Source: R-RK-3 sp031399085
GTDB taxonomy: Bacteria; Pseudomonadota; Alphaproteobacteria; Rhizobiales; Rhodomicrobiaceae
DNA length: 64,000 nt
Direction of reading: 5' to 3'
Assembly: GCA_031399085.1 (NCBI GenBank)
Contig: JANNOQ010000099.1
Location: 1-64,000, forward strand
The stretch's first letter is position 1. Each line of letters opens with the position of its first letter. This document shows, one piece after another, positions 10,073 to 18,056 of this stretch. The position numbers and the translations under genes were made by a program. The notes beneath the pieces were generated by a model, which saw nothing but the letters and a program-made list of their open reading frames with translations, was not told the DNA's origin and did no database searches.

Positions 10073-11074
10073 ATGGATCTCTCCACTAAATACATGGGCT
10101 TGACCCTGCGCAATCCGCTGGTTGCGTCAGCTTCGCCGCTCAACAACGAGCTTGGTAACATCCGCGCGCTGGAGGACGCAGGCGCGGGCGCTGTGGTCCT
10201 GCCCTCAATCTTCGCCGAGCAAATTGACGCCGAGATGCATCGTCATGATGCGATGACAGGTGCGGGCGCCCTGAGTTCGCCTGAAGCCGCGAGTTATTTT
10301 CCGCCGCCGAACCCGCATTATATCGGCACGAATCATTATCTCGAAATCGTACGCGGCGCGAAAGCCGCCGTCAAAATCCCGATCATCGCCAGCCTCAACG
10401 CAGGCAGCAAAGATAGCTGGGTCGAATACGCCACGCAGCTTGAAGAGGCGGGCGCCGACGCGCTGGAGTTGAATATCTACCTGTTGCCCACGGACATCAG
10501 CCTGTCCGGCCGCGACATCGAGGATCGCTATCTGAACATCGTCCGCGTGGTGAAGAGCAGGGTGACCATCCCCGTCGCCGTTAAGGTCGGCCCCTATTTC
10601 AGCTCGCCGGGGCATATGGCGGGGGAATTGGCAATGGCTGGCGCCGACGGGCTGGTGCTGTTCAACCGGTTCTATCAGCCGGATATCGACGTGGTGCGCC
10701 TCAAGATCACCCACGATCTCGATTTGAGCCGCTCGGCGGACATGCGGCTGCCGCTGTTGTGGATTGCCGTGCTGCATGGCCAAATCAAAGCGTCGCTCGC
10801 GGCCACCACTGGAGTGCATACCATTGAAGACGTGGTGAAATATCTGCTCGCGGGCGCGGACGTGGTGATGACGACATCGGCGCTTCTGGAACATGGCGTC
10901 CCGCACATGCGCAAACTCGTGGATGGGCTCGCGGACTGGCTGGACAAACGGGATATGGAAGGGCTTTCGCGTATTCGCGGGTTGCTCTCCCAGGGCAAAA
11001 TCCGCAACCCGGAAGAGTACGAGCGCGCCAATTACAGAAAAATCCTGCAAGGCTATCAGGTCGGCCCGCACTGA
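10073..11074 (+). CDS. Dihydroorotate-dehydrogenase-like FMN protein
   Basis: A 333-residue TIM-barrel flavoprotein related to class 1 dihydroorotate dehydrogenase (MGLTLRNPLVASASPLNNEL at the N-terminus; AVKVGPYFSS and ADGLVLFNRFYQPD in the FMN-binding half). It starts two bases after the NifJ stop behind a strong AAGGAG at 10061-10066. The dedicated pyrimidine operon is not here. This subgroup is often found beside pyruvate:ferredoxin oxidoreductase, so a redox role other than pyrimidine synthesis is more likely (inference). It is the last gene of the apparent operon that begins at 3323. Confidence 0.85.
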   Translation: MDLSTKYMGLTLRNPLVASASPLNNELGNIRALEDAGAGAVVLPSIFAEQIDAEMHRHDAMTGAGALSSPEAASYFPPPNPHYIGTNHYLEIVRGAKAAVKIPIIASLNAGSKDSWVEYATQLEEAGADALELNIYLLPTDISLSGRDIEDRYLNIVRVVKSRVTIPVAVKVGPYFSSPGHMAGELAMAGADGLVLFNRFYQPDIDVVRLKITHDLDLSRSADMRLPLLWIAVLHGQIKASLAATTGVHTIEDVVKYLLAGADVVMTTSALLEHGVPHMRKLVDGLADWLDKRDMEGLSRIRGLLSQGKIRNPEEYERANYRKILQGYQVGPH

Positions 11075-11118
11075 CGGCAAGCGATCACATAGCTGCTTTC
11101 GCAACAAGACAAATATAT

Positions 11119-12855
11119 ATGGATATAGCGACCCGGAACTCGGTCAGGCGGCGTCAGCCAACATTTGCCGAACTCTTCACACCGAAGCTGGTGACGATCC
11201 TACGCGAGGGCTACACTTTAGCAAATTTTCGAGCTGACGCCGTTGCAGGGCTCACCGTCGCCATTGTCGCCCTGCCTTTGTCCATGGCTATCGCCATTGG
11301 TTCCGGGCTTTCGCCGGAGAAGGGGCTTTACACCGCCATCGTCGGCGGCTTCCTGATCTCGGCGCTGGGCGGCAGCCGGTTTCAGATCGGCGGCCCGGCC
11401 GGCGCGTTCATCGTGCTCATCGCGATCATCGTCGAGCGTCACGGCTATGATGGCCTCGTGCTCGCGACATTGATGGCTGGCGTGATAATGATGGCGCTCG
11501 GCTTCCTGCGGCTTGGCGCCTATATCAAATATATCCCCTTGCCCGTTACCGTCGGGTTTACAGCAGGCATTGCTGTGATCATTTTCGCTAGCCAGATCAA
11601 GGAACTCCTTGGCTTGGAGATAGCCAAGGAGCCAGCGGCCTTTCTGCCCAAGCTGTGGGCCATCGGCGAAAGTATCCAGACAATCAAGCCGGTGACAGTT
11701 GGGCTGGCGGTTATGGCTATCACCATTATTCTCGGCCTGCGCCGGTTTCGGCCGAAATGGCCCGGGCTTCTGGTCGCGGTTGCGGCAGCGGCGGCGCTTA
11801 CAGCTCTGTTCAATCTCGATGTCGCAACAGTCGGCTCGCGCTTTGGCGAAGTGCCACACACGTTGCCTGCTCCGTCGCTTCCAGCCTTCGATCTCGCAAA
11901 GATACAAGCTGTTTTCCCTGACGCTGTCACCATCGCTTTGCTCGGCGCTATCGAGTCATTGCTATCCGCCGTCGTCGCCGATGGCATGACGGGACGAAAG
12001 CACCGCTCCAACTGTGAACTGGTGGCGCAAGGAGCGGCTAACATGGCCTCCGTCACCTTCGGGGGCATGTGCGCCACCGGAACCATCGCGCGAACCGCAA
12101 CCAACGTCCGCGCTGGCGCTTATGGGCCTGTCGCCGGCATTTTGCACGCCGTCTACATCCTTTTGTTCATGCTGGTTGCGGCGCCACTCGTCAGTTACCT
12201 CCCCCTCGCGGCGCTGGGCGCGGTTCTCGCCATCGTGGCGTGGAACATGGTGGAAAAAGAGGAGTTCGGCAGCCTGCTGCGCGCGTCCTGGGGCGATGCG
12301 ACGGTGCTGATGGCGACATTCCTGCTGACGGTCTTTGCCGATCTCACCATAGCAATTGCGACCGGCGTGACGCTTGGAGCGTTCCTGTTCTTGCATCGCA
12401 TGGCGGAAGCCGTGGAGATAGAGGGCGGCGGACGACTGCTTGTCGAGGACGAGGCAGATGCCACGGGCGCGCAGCGCGCGGCCTACTCTCCCCACGGCTT
12501 CAGAGGGGATGTCGTCGTTTACCGCATCAGCGGAGCCTTTTTCTTCGGGGCAACGGCGGCAGTCAGCACGGTGCTCGATGGCATCGGCGAGCGTCCAAAG
12601 GTCTTCGTGTTGGATTTTACCGATGTGCCGCTTGTCGATAGCACAGCGGCCAGCGTTCTCGAAAGCTTCGTCCATAAACTCCATCATGGCGGAACGGAGG
12701 TGTTCTTTACAGGCGCCCGCAAAAGCGTGCGGCGAACATTGCTCGTCGCCGGACTGCGGAGACCGTTTGTCCACTACTCGCCGACGGTCGAGGACGCGAT
12801 CGCTCAAGCTCGAACGCATCGCGATACGTCAACCAACGAGCGAAAGAGCAGTTGA
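11119..12855 (+). CDS. SulP family inorganic anion transporter with STAS domain
   Basis: A 578-residue SLC26/SulP transporter. The N-terminal membrane domain (about residues 30-420) holds the family segment ADAVAGLTVAIVALPLSMA and SRFQIGGPAGAFIVLIA. A C-terminal STAS domain (about 445-560) includes FVLDFTDVPLVDSTAASVLE. Family members carry sulfate, bicarbonate or dicarboxylates, and the substrate is not identifiable here. There is little ribosome-binding signal before the ATG. It heads a run of four genes separated by four bases, an overlap and 16 bases. Confidence 0.93.
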   Translation: MDIATRNSVRRRQPTFAELFTPKLVTILREGYTLANFRADAVAGLTVAIVALPLSMAIAIGSGLSPEKGLYTAIVGGFLISALGGSRFQIGGPAGAFIVLIAIIVERHGYDGLVLATLMAGVIMMALGFLRLGAYIKYIPLPVTVGFTAGIAVIIFASQIKELLGLEIAKEPAAFLPKLWAIGESIQTIKPVTVGLAVMAITIILGLRRFRPKWPGLLVAVAAAAALTALFNLDVATVGSRFGEVPHTLPAPSLPAFDLAKIQAVFPDAVTIALLGAIESLLSAVVADGMTGRKHRSNCELVAQGAANMASVTFGGMCATGTIARTATNVRAGAYGPVAGILHAVYILLFMLVAAPLVSYLPLAALGAVLAIVAWNMVEKEEFGSLLRASWGDATVLMATFLLTVFADLTIAIATGVTLGAFLFLHRMAEAVEIEGGGRLLVEDEADATGAQRAAYSPHGFRGDVVVYRISGAFFFGATAAVSTVLDGIGERPKVFVLDFTDVPLVDSTAASVLESFVHKLHHGGTEVFFTGARKSVRRTLLVAGLRRPFVHYSPTVEDAIAQARTHRDTSTNERKSS

Positions 12856-12859
12856 AACA

Positions 12860-13957
12860 ATGAACAGAAGACAAATTCTGGTAGGCGGCGGCGCTCTGGC
12901 GCTCGCTGGCGGCGGCGCGGTATATATCGGGCGGCGGCAAATGGGTTCGATGGAGGACTATAATGCCTCCGCCGCAGCCAGCCGTGCCGCCCTTGCCGCA
13001 AACCCAGAGCTGGGCGATTTCATTCGCTTCGCCACGCTTGCCGCGCGCAGTCATAATACGCAAGCTTGGCGGTTTCGCGCCAGTGACGACCGCATCGAAA
13101 TTTTGCCCGACTTCGCGCGGCGGACCCCGATCGTCGATCCCGACGATCATCATCTGTTCGCCAGTCTCGGTTGCGCCGCCGAAAATTTGGCGATTGCAGC
13201 GGCAGCGCGCGGACGGTCCGGCGAACTCGCCTTTAGCCCAGCCAATGCCGGCTCGGTTGTGTTTGCGTTCGGTGGCGGTCGGACTGCCGAGTCCGCTCTC
13301 TTCGACGCCATCCCGCGCCGTCAATCGACACGCGCCGAGTATGATGGGAAGCCTGTCAGCGCCGTCGATCTAAAAATACTCGAAGGCGCAGCGGCTGTTC
13401 CCGGGATCGATGTGGTTCTCATCACCGACCGCCGACAGATAGACAGGGTTCGTGATCTGGTCGTCGCAGGCAACAGCGCGCAGATTGCAGACGCGGCGTT
13501 TATCACCGAACTCAAGAAATGGCTGCGCTTCAGTCCGCGCCAAGCGATGGAAACCGGCGATGGCCTGTTTAGCGCAGCGAGCGGCAATTCAACTCTTCCG
13601 GCGTGGCTCGGCTGGCGCGTATTCGATTTCGTCTTCAAAGCCAATGCCGAGAACGACAAATACGCAGCTCATCTGCATTCGTCAGCCGGGATAGCCGTGT
13701 TCGCAGCACAGCGGGAGGATAAGGATCACTGGGTTCGGGCAGGGCGGGCATGTCAGCGCTTTGCCTTACAGGCGACGGCACTCGGCCTCAAACACGCCTT
13801 CATCAATCAGCCCGTCGAAGTTGCGAAGCTGCGGCCGGAGCTTGCGAGCCTCGTCGGCTTGGCCGGCCGCCGCCCCGATATCGTGATGCGCTTCGGCTAC
13901 GGCCCGACACTTCCGTTTTCTCCGCGCCGTCCTGCGCAAAGCACAATCATATCTTGA
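12860..13957 (+). CDS. Acg-like nitroreductase-family protein with Tat-type signal
   Basis: A 365-residue protein starting at ATG 12860, four bases after the SulP stop. The N-terminus (MNRRQILVGGGALALAGGG) resembles a twin-arginine signal or anchor, although the second residue after RR is Q rather than the ideal pattern. The body has the nitroreductase-like fold of the Acg family (RFATLAARSHNTQAWRF near residue 55, and ATALGLKHAFINQPVEV near the C-terminus). In mycobacteria Acg is a hypoxia-induced FMN-sequestering protein. Here the function is unknown, but an FMN-binding, envelope-located role is plausible. Confidence 0.8.
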   Translation: MNRRQILVGGGALALAGGGAVYIGRRQMGSMEDYNASAAASRAALAANPELGDFIRFATLAARSHNTQAWRFRASDDRIEILPDFARRTPIVDPDDHHLFASLGCAAENLAIAAAARGRSGELAFSPANAGSVVFAFGGGRTAESALFDAIPRRQSTRAEYDGKPVSAVDLKILEGAAAVPGIDVVLITDRRQIDRVRDLVVAGNSAQIADAAFITELKKWLRFSPRQAMETGDGLFSAASGNSTLPAWLGWRVFDFVFKANAENDKYAAHLHSSAGIAVFAAQREDKDHWVRAGRACQRFALQATALGLKHAFINQPVEVAKLRPELASLVGLAGRRPDIVMRFGYGPTLPFSPRRPAQSTIIS

Positions 13958-14619
13958 GCGCTCCTTTCACCACCGAGCAATTCCTTTCGGTGTTCGTCGC
14001 TTACAACGTGGCGATTTGGCCTGCTCAGATTGTTGGTTATATCCTGGGATTTCTGGCTCTCGCGGCGCTATTACTGAATTCATTAGCTGGCAAGAGAGCC
14101 ATCTTAACAATCCTTGCGGTATTGTGGACCTGGAACGCGATTGGATATCACTTCTTTTTCTTTGCCGAGATCAATCCAGCCGCCAAAGGCTTCGCCGCGC
14201 TGTTTTTTTTGCAAGCAATAATGTTCGCGGCAAGCGCAGTCTCGTCGAACGAATTGCGGTTTAGTGTTCTCTGGGATTTCAGATCGGCGTTAGGCCTGTC
14301 AGTTATCTTTTATGCAATTGTGATTTACCCGATCCTCGGGTTGTGGGCGGGCCACGGACTACTGGCCGGGCCGATGTTCGGGGTGGCACCCTGCCCAACG
14401 GCGATATTCACAATTGGTATGCTCCTACTGGCGCGTGGGAAGAGGGTCGTGTGGCTTTCGATCATCCCTTTCCTCTGGTCGCTGGTCGGCTTGGCGGCGA
14501 CTGTTCAGCTGGGAATCCTTGAGGACCTCGGGTTACCGGTTGCCGGTATCGTGCTTCTCATCGTGCTCGCAACGGGCAGTTTTTATGACCGCGTCGGTCG
14601 AAGCAGCCATACTCCATAG
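13954..14619 (+). CDS. DUF6064-family membrane protein
   Basis: A 221-residue protein with about six hydrophobic segments, matching the DUF6064 pattern (FTTEQFLSVFVAYN at the start, WNAIGYHFFFF, and GVAPCPTAIFTIGMLLLARG followed by FLWSLVGLAA). It appears to start at TTG 13954, which overlaps the TGA of the preceding gene (TTGA). No ATG is available before the conserved region, and an ORF extended upstream to 13750 would simply overlap the nitroreductase. No biochemical function is known. Overlap with the upstream gene argues for coupled translation. Confidence 0.82.
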   Translation: MSAPFTTEQFLSVFVAYNVAIWPAQIVGYILGFLALAALLLNSLAGKRAILTILAVLWTWNAIGYHFFFFAEINPAAKGFAALFFLQAIMFAASAVSSNELRFSVLWDFRSALGLSVIFYAIVIYPILGLWAGHGLLAGPMFGVAPCPTAIFTIGMLLLARGKRVVWLSIIPFLWSLVGLAATVQLGILEDLGLPVAGIVLLIVLATGSFYDRVGRSSHTP

Positions 14620-14635
14620 AGCGGCCTTAGGTGAC

Positions 14636-15589
14636 ATGCTGACCCTCTTTCTGCTTCAGGCCATCATACCGCTCGCGCTCATCGCCTGGATCGCAATCGC
14701 GCCGCAACGGAGCATAGTTGGCTTCTCCACCCAGGCTTTAGCCACTGGCGTCGGTGTCGTTGCGCTCTCTTATGTGGGAATCTGGCTCTTTCCCCCATGG
14801 TGGACGCCATACGCATTCGGCTTGTTATTCGCCGCGGCAATCGTTCTTGGCCTGCGGGGCCACAAGCTCGCAACGGTATGGCCGGGAGGCTTTGCAAGTT
14901 GGATTCTCTCGATCGCATTTATGGCCTTGTGCCTATTCGCCGCCAACGAAACGCGTCTCGCTCTTTCGGCGACGCAGGTTCCCGCCGGCCCTTCCATTGA
15001 CCTGTCATGGCCGCTTGGGCCTGGGCGCTATCTGGTTGCAAATGGCGGCGCAGCGCTCTCGCTGAATGCCCACGCCGATGCGCTCGATCAGACCATTCCC
15101 GCCCACCGCCCCTACCACGGCACTGCCTATGGCGTCGATCTGGTCGCGATTGACAGCTTTGGACTTCGTGCTGACGGGCTCATGCGCCAAGACCCGCGCC
15201 GCTACCGGATTTTCGGCGCGCCCGTGCTCGCGCCATGCGCGGGCGACGTGATGGTCGCGGTCGATGGACTGCCGGATATGCAGGTTCCGAAATTGGATGA
15301 AAAGCACCTTGCCGGAAATCACGTGATCCTGCGCTGCGGAGGCAGCGATATTGTTTTAGGCCACTTCCGCCAAGGCTCGGTGCGTGTTGCTCTCAATGAA
15401 AGGGTCGCCGTCGGCGCACTCGTGGCCGAAGTTGGAAATTCCGGCGCGACCAATGAGCCGCATTTGCATATTCATGCGCAGACCCCCGGCACGCCGGAAG
15501 CGCCATTCTCTGGCGCGCCGCTTCCGATGCGCATAGATGGGCGTTTCCGGGTCAGAAACGACCGGGTTGAAATCCCTGGCGAAAAATGA
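14636..15589 (+). CDS. Membrane-anchored M23 (LytM-like) metallopeptidase
   Basis: A protein of about 317 residues. Four to five membrane segments occupy residues 1-110. The extracytoplasmic M23/LytM domain has the first zinc-ligand region HGTAYGVDLV (about residue 160) and the HxH motif HLHIHAQTPG near residue 280. M23 enzymes usually cut peptidoglycan cross-bridges; members fused to N-terminal membrane segments are poorly characterised. ATG 14636 is preferred because AGGTG precedes it; ATG 14585 would overlap the DUF6064 gene and lacks a ribosome site. Confidence 0.8.
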   Translation: MLTLFLLQAIIPLALIAWIAIAPQRSIVGFSTQALATGVGVVALSYVGIWLFPPWWTPYAFGLLFAAAIVLGLRGHKLATVWPGGFASWILSIAFMALCLFAANETRLALSATQVPAGPSIDLSWPLGPGRYLVANGGAALSLNAHADALDQTIPAHRPYHGTAYGVDLVAIDSFGLRADGLMRQDPRRYRIFGAPVLAPCAGDVMVAVDGLPDMQVPKLDEKHLAGNHVILRCGGSDIVLGHFRQGSVRVALNERVAVGALVAEVGNSGATNEPHLHIHAQTPGTPEAPFSGAPLPMRIDGRFRVRNDRVEIPGEK

Positions 15590-15598
15590 GGCGGTTCG

Positions 15599-15964
15599 AT
15601 GTGGCGCGCAACATTCTTATGCCTGGCAGCGGCACCTTCCATGCTGGAGACCGTCAAGGTTGTCCACAGCATCGTCTGGACGTTTTTCGTCTCGTGCATT
15701 TTCGCAATCTGGATTTTCGCCTGGCAAGCCGAATATTTCTACGCGGCGCTTTCGATCGCCGTCGTTCTCGGCAAGGTGCTGGTGATGATCCTGAAGGGCT
15801 AGCGATGCCGGCTCGCATCGATTGCGGCGCGATATACCGGCGACCGGCGCGGTAATTTCGACATCTATCTTCCCGAATAGCTCTCGGGCCATACCAACGT
15901 AATCGTCGGCACGCTCTATGTGGCGGGAATAGCCTTCACCGTCGCCCGAAGGTTTTCCGTATAA
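15599..15964 (+). pseudogene. Small membrane protein interrupted by two in-frame TAG codons
   Basis: From ATG 15599 (GAGG eight bases upstream) the frame reads a 67-codon membrane protein to TAG 15800-15802. The same frame then continues with coding-like sequence (RCRLASIAARYTGDRRGNFD) to a second TAG at 15878-15880, then LSGHTNVIVGTLYVAGIAF to TAA 15962-15964. As I remember related 120-residue proteins, a tryptophan sits at both TAG positions (W-R-C-P-L and L-P-x-W-L), so both look like TGG-to-TAG changes. The 67-residue product could still be made. The remaining tryptophans are still TGG. Confidence 0.65.
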
Positions 15965-15973
15965 CCAGACAGG

Positions 15974-16332
15974 ATGACGCGGCTGATGCGGGAAGCGCAA
16001 GAAATAAGGAAGTTGGAGGCATTGCGAAGGACATCGCCATGGATCTTTTTCATGCTGGTTTTCTTGTTATCGGTTCCGTTCTACGTGCTGGGCGCGGCGG
16101 GTGGCCGGCTGCCAATCGCGACTTTCCTTCCCATGAGCGCGATCATGGCGTTCGTGCCGATGATCGTCGCGCTGGTGCTCGTCTATCGCGAGAACGGCGC
16201 GAACGATTCAAGAAAGTTTCTAGGCCGCGTCTCTTTCACACGATGATCAATATCCCCTGAGGCCTGTTTCCGAACTATGGAGACTACTACGATCCATTTG
16301 TAATGTTTATGATTTTGGCGCTCGCTTTCGCA
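15974..16332 (+). pseudogene. Decayed CPBP-family intramembrane protease (N- and C-terminal remnants)
   Basis: The intact part is a 90-codon ORF (15974-16246) whose residues 20-75 (SPWIFFMLVFLLSVPFYVLG, then FLPMSAIMAFVPMIVALVLV) match the N-terminus of CPBP/CAAX-type proteases of about 270-290 residues. After a frame change, 16264-16332 encodes LFPNYGDYYDPFVMFMILAL, which resembles the family's C-terminus (LFPxxGSHYDP). The catalytic core (EExxWR and the two His motifs) is absent, so a large internal deletion has occurred. A TGA directly before the C-terminal piece falls where a tryptophan would be expected. Confidence 0.7.
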
Positions 16333-16375
16333 TATACACCTTTGGAGGCCTTGTACGACCTCTCTTTTCTGAGGT

Positions 16376-16416
16376 TTGACGTAGATCAAAGTCTGCCACG
16401 CGTTTTCAGCGATATT
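16376..16416 (+). promoter_or_regulatory. FNR/FixK-type class II promoter
   Basis: TTGACGTAGATCAA (16376-16389) is a full match to TTGAC-N4-ATCAA. A -10-like GATATT lies at 16411-16416, which would place the start of transcription near 16423-16424. The FNR box centre (16382.5) is then at about -41.5, the classic position for activation. The next gene starts at 16511 with AGGAG before it. Confidence 0.72.
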
Positions 16417-16510
16417 GAACATCGGCTAGAAACGCCACTTGCGAGAAGCGCGTGAGCTTCCTGCGCCGCCGTTTCGCCAGGTCGACGCGACGATAGCAGG
16501 AGACTAAACG

Positions 16511-16906
16511 ATGCATAACATACCTCACCATGCCCTTATCGTTGTGGCTGACGGAACGGGCGCGAGATTTTTCCGCAATTCGGGCACCGAGCGTAAAGTC
16601 TCCTTGTCCGCCGGTGGCGAGTTGAAACCGACCCATCTTGATGAGGACGGGCCGTCAGGCATGCGTCCAAAAGACTCTTCGGCCCAAGAGACCAACGAGG
16701 CAACATTCGCCAAACAGCTCGCTCAAGATCTCTATCGCCGGGCCCACAAGGGCGAGTTCGAGGCGATCGTCCTGATCGCTGACCCGCAGACGCTGGGTCA
16801 AATCCGGCTGTCATTGCACACGGAAGTTCGGGATCGGCTCATCCGCGAGGTGGGCAAAACGCTCACAAAAGCGTCTGTCGCGGATATTGAGCATGCGCTG
16901 AACTGA
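16511..16906 (+). CDS. Host attachment family protein (baeRF-like)
   Basis: A 131-residue soluble protein of the host attachment family, which is related to archaeal release factor/Pelota-like (baeRF) domains. The signature includes the N-terminal ALIVVADGTGARFFRNSG and the C-terminal ADPQTLGQIRLSLHTEVRDR. The family name comes from an Agrobacterium phenotype; the molecular activity is unsettled, and a ribosome- or RNA-related role has been proposed for the fold. It is the first gene after the FNR-type promoter, so it is probably induced at low oxygen (inference). The ATG is supported by AGGAG at about -10. Confidence 0.88.
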   Translation: MHNIPHHALIVVADGTGARFFRNSGTERKVSLSAGGELKPTHLDEDGPSGMRPKDSSAQETNEATFAKQLAQDLYRRAHKGEFEAIVLIADPQTLGQIRLSLHTEVRDRLIREVGKTLTKASVADIEHALN

Positions 16907-16953
16907 TTGCGCCGCTTATATGGAGCAGTAATGGCTCTTACGAAAGAGAGAAC

Positions 16954-17340
16954 ATGGACATTTTTAATAAGCAATTTCATCCAAGCCAACATGGCCTTCC
17001 AAGCAGAGGTCTTGCTGTAACATCAGGAAAAATCGTTACCTCACTGTGTTTATTGTTGTTTATAGCCAGCGGTGTTGCCGCCCAAGGCATTGGCGACACG
17101 AAGGCAGGTTCAGACTACGCAGAGAAAAATTGCGCGCAGTGCCACGCGATCAACGATGACGACCCCGTTTCGCCAGCTCCGAATGCGCCAAGCTTTGACG
17201 CCATCGCAAATACGAAGGACATTTCCGGAATAGCGATCTCAGTGCTGCTGCAAACGCCGCACAGGGAAATGCCAAATCTGGTTATTCCTCAGAGCGCCCG
17301 CGAAGACTTGATTGACTACATCCTCACCTTAAAGGATTGA
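16954..17340 (+). CDS. Small periplasmic c-type cytochrome
   Basis: A 128-residue protein with a hydrophobic signal segment at about residues 25-43 (ending VAAQ) and one haem-c site, CAQCH, at 60-64. Met106 (REMPNL) is the likely distal ligand. The arrangement is that of a small class I cytochrome c. The long N-terminus before the signal segment suggests that a later start is possible. It lies 47 bases after the host attachment gene, so it may share the FNR-type promoter. The redox partner is unknown. Confidence 0.85.
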   Translation: MDIFNKQFHPSQHGLPSRGLAVTSGKIVTSLCLLLFIASGVAAQGIGDTKAGSDYAEKNCAQCHAINDDDPVSPAPNAPSFDAIANTKDISGIAISVLLQTPHREMPNLVIPQSAREDLIDYILTLKD

Positions 17341-17950
17341 AGCAACGCTACATTAGCGCAACGCATCCCGATTGGGTAAGGACAATGCAGTGCGGGGCGC
17401 TTTTCGCCTTTAGGTCCGGTGGGCATGTCTACTTTGCTCCTTGCTTATCGGTAAGCATATAGGAGCTGAGAGCAGGATTCTAGCGTGCGTCAGCTGACCA
17501 AATTTCAAACTAAGACACTACCTTTCTGCCAGGTTTCTAAAGCTAATGCGTTCTTTTAATCAGTAGGTCGATATTTGGAATTCATCTGTTTTCACAACGT
17601 TTTCTAAGGCTCTCGGAATAAAATTGGAAATTTGAAAGCATCAGTTGCGTGAGCTCTGCGCGACAAGCCATAGCTTAAGCACTAGAAACGATTAAAACGG
17701 CAGAATTAGCTGTCTTGCAGGTTACGAAGTCAAAGCTAAGGTGTATCGCTCTCAGGGGAAGGGATTGTAAAAATTGCGAGAAGAGACAGGTGCGCTATCT
17801 CAACGATTGCGCCGCACACATGCACCAGACCAGCGAAGCGTCGCTCAATTAAATGTTTTACAAACCTACGCAAAATTTTAACGTTTGTTACGATATAGCG
17901 GCATATGATTGTAAAACGTTTCTTGTTTTAAATCAGTAAGTTACCAATAA
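17341..17950. other. Gene-free, A+T-richer intergenic region
   Basis: About 610 bases with no ORF that looks coding in either strand and visibly lower G+C than its surroundings (runs such as AAATTTTAACG and TTTGTTACGATATAG). No known RNA motif, transposase remnant or strong promoter is recognised. It directly precedes the tRNA-Arg half and may be the end of an integrated or decayed element. Confidence 0.6.
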
Positions 17951-17953
17951 ACC

Positions 17954-18004
17954 GCCAGCCTTCTAAGCTGGGGGTTGCTGGTTCGAGCCCAGCCGGGATC
18001 GCCA
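17954..18004 (+). pseudogene. 3' half of tRNA-Arg(TCT), probable attachment site
   Basis: The anticodon arm is complete (stem CCAGC/GCTGG, loop CTTCTAA, anticodon TCT at 17962-17964), then a five-base variable loop, the T arm (GCTGG-TTCGAGC-CCAGC), the 3' acceptor strand CGGGATC, discriminator G and encoded CCA (18002-18004). The 5' half is missing: neither a D arm nor a GATCCCG acceptor strand occurs upstream. An intact 3' half lacking its 5' half is what is left at the distal end of an element integrated into a tRNA gene. Confidence 0.8.
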
Positions 18005-18056
18005 AAGTGGCGCAGATCATCAGCAATAGCCGCGTTGCGGTTAGGAATAATGCAAC

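Noticed and set aside
15800..15880. Reassignment of TAG to tryptophan as an explanation for the two in-frame TAGs
   Set aside because: TAG serves as an ordinary stop elsewhere in the window (for example at 26104 and 34073), and other tryptophans in the same gene are TGG.
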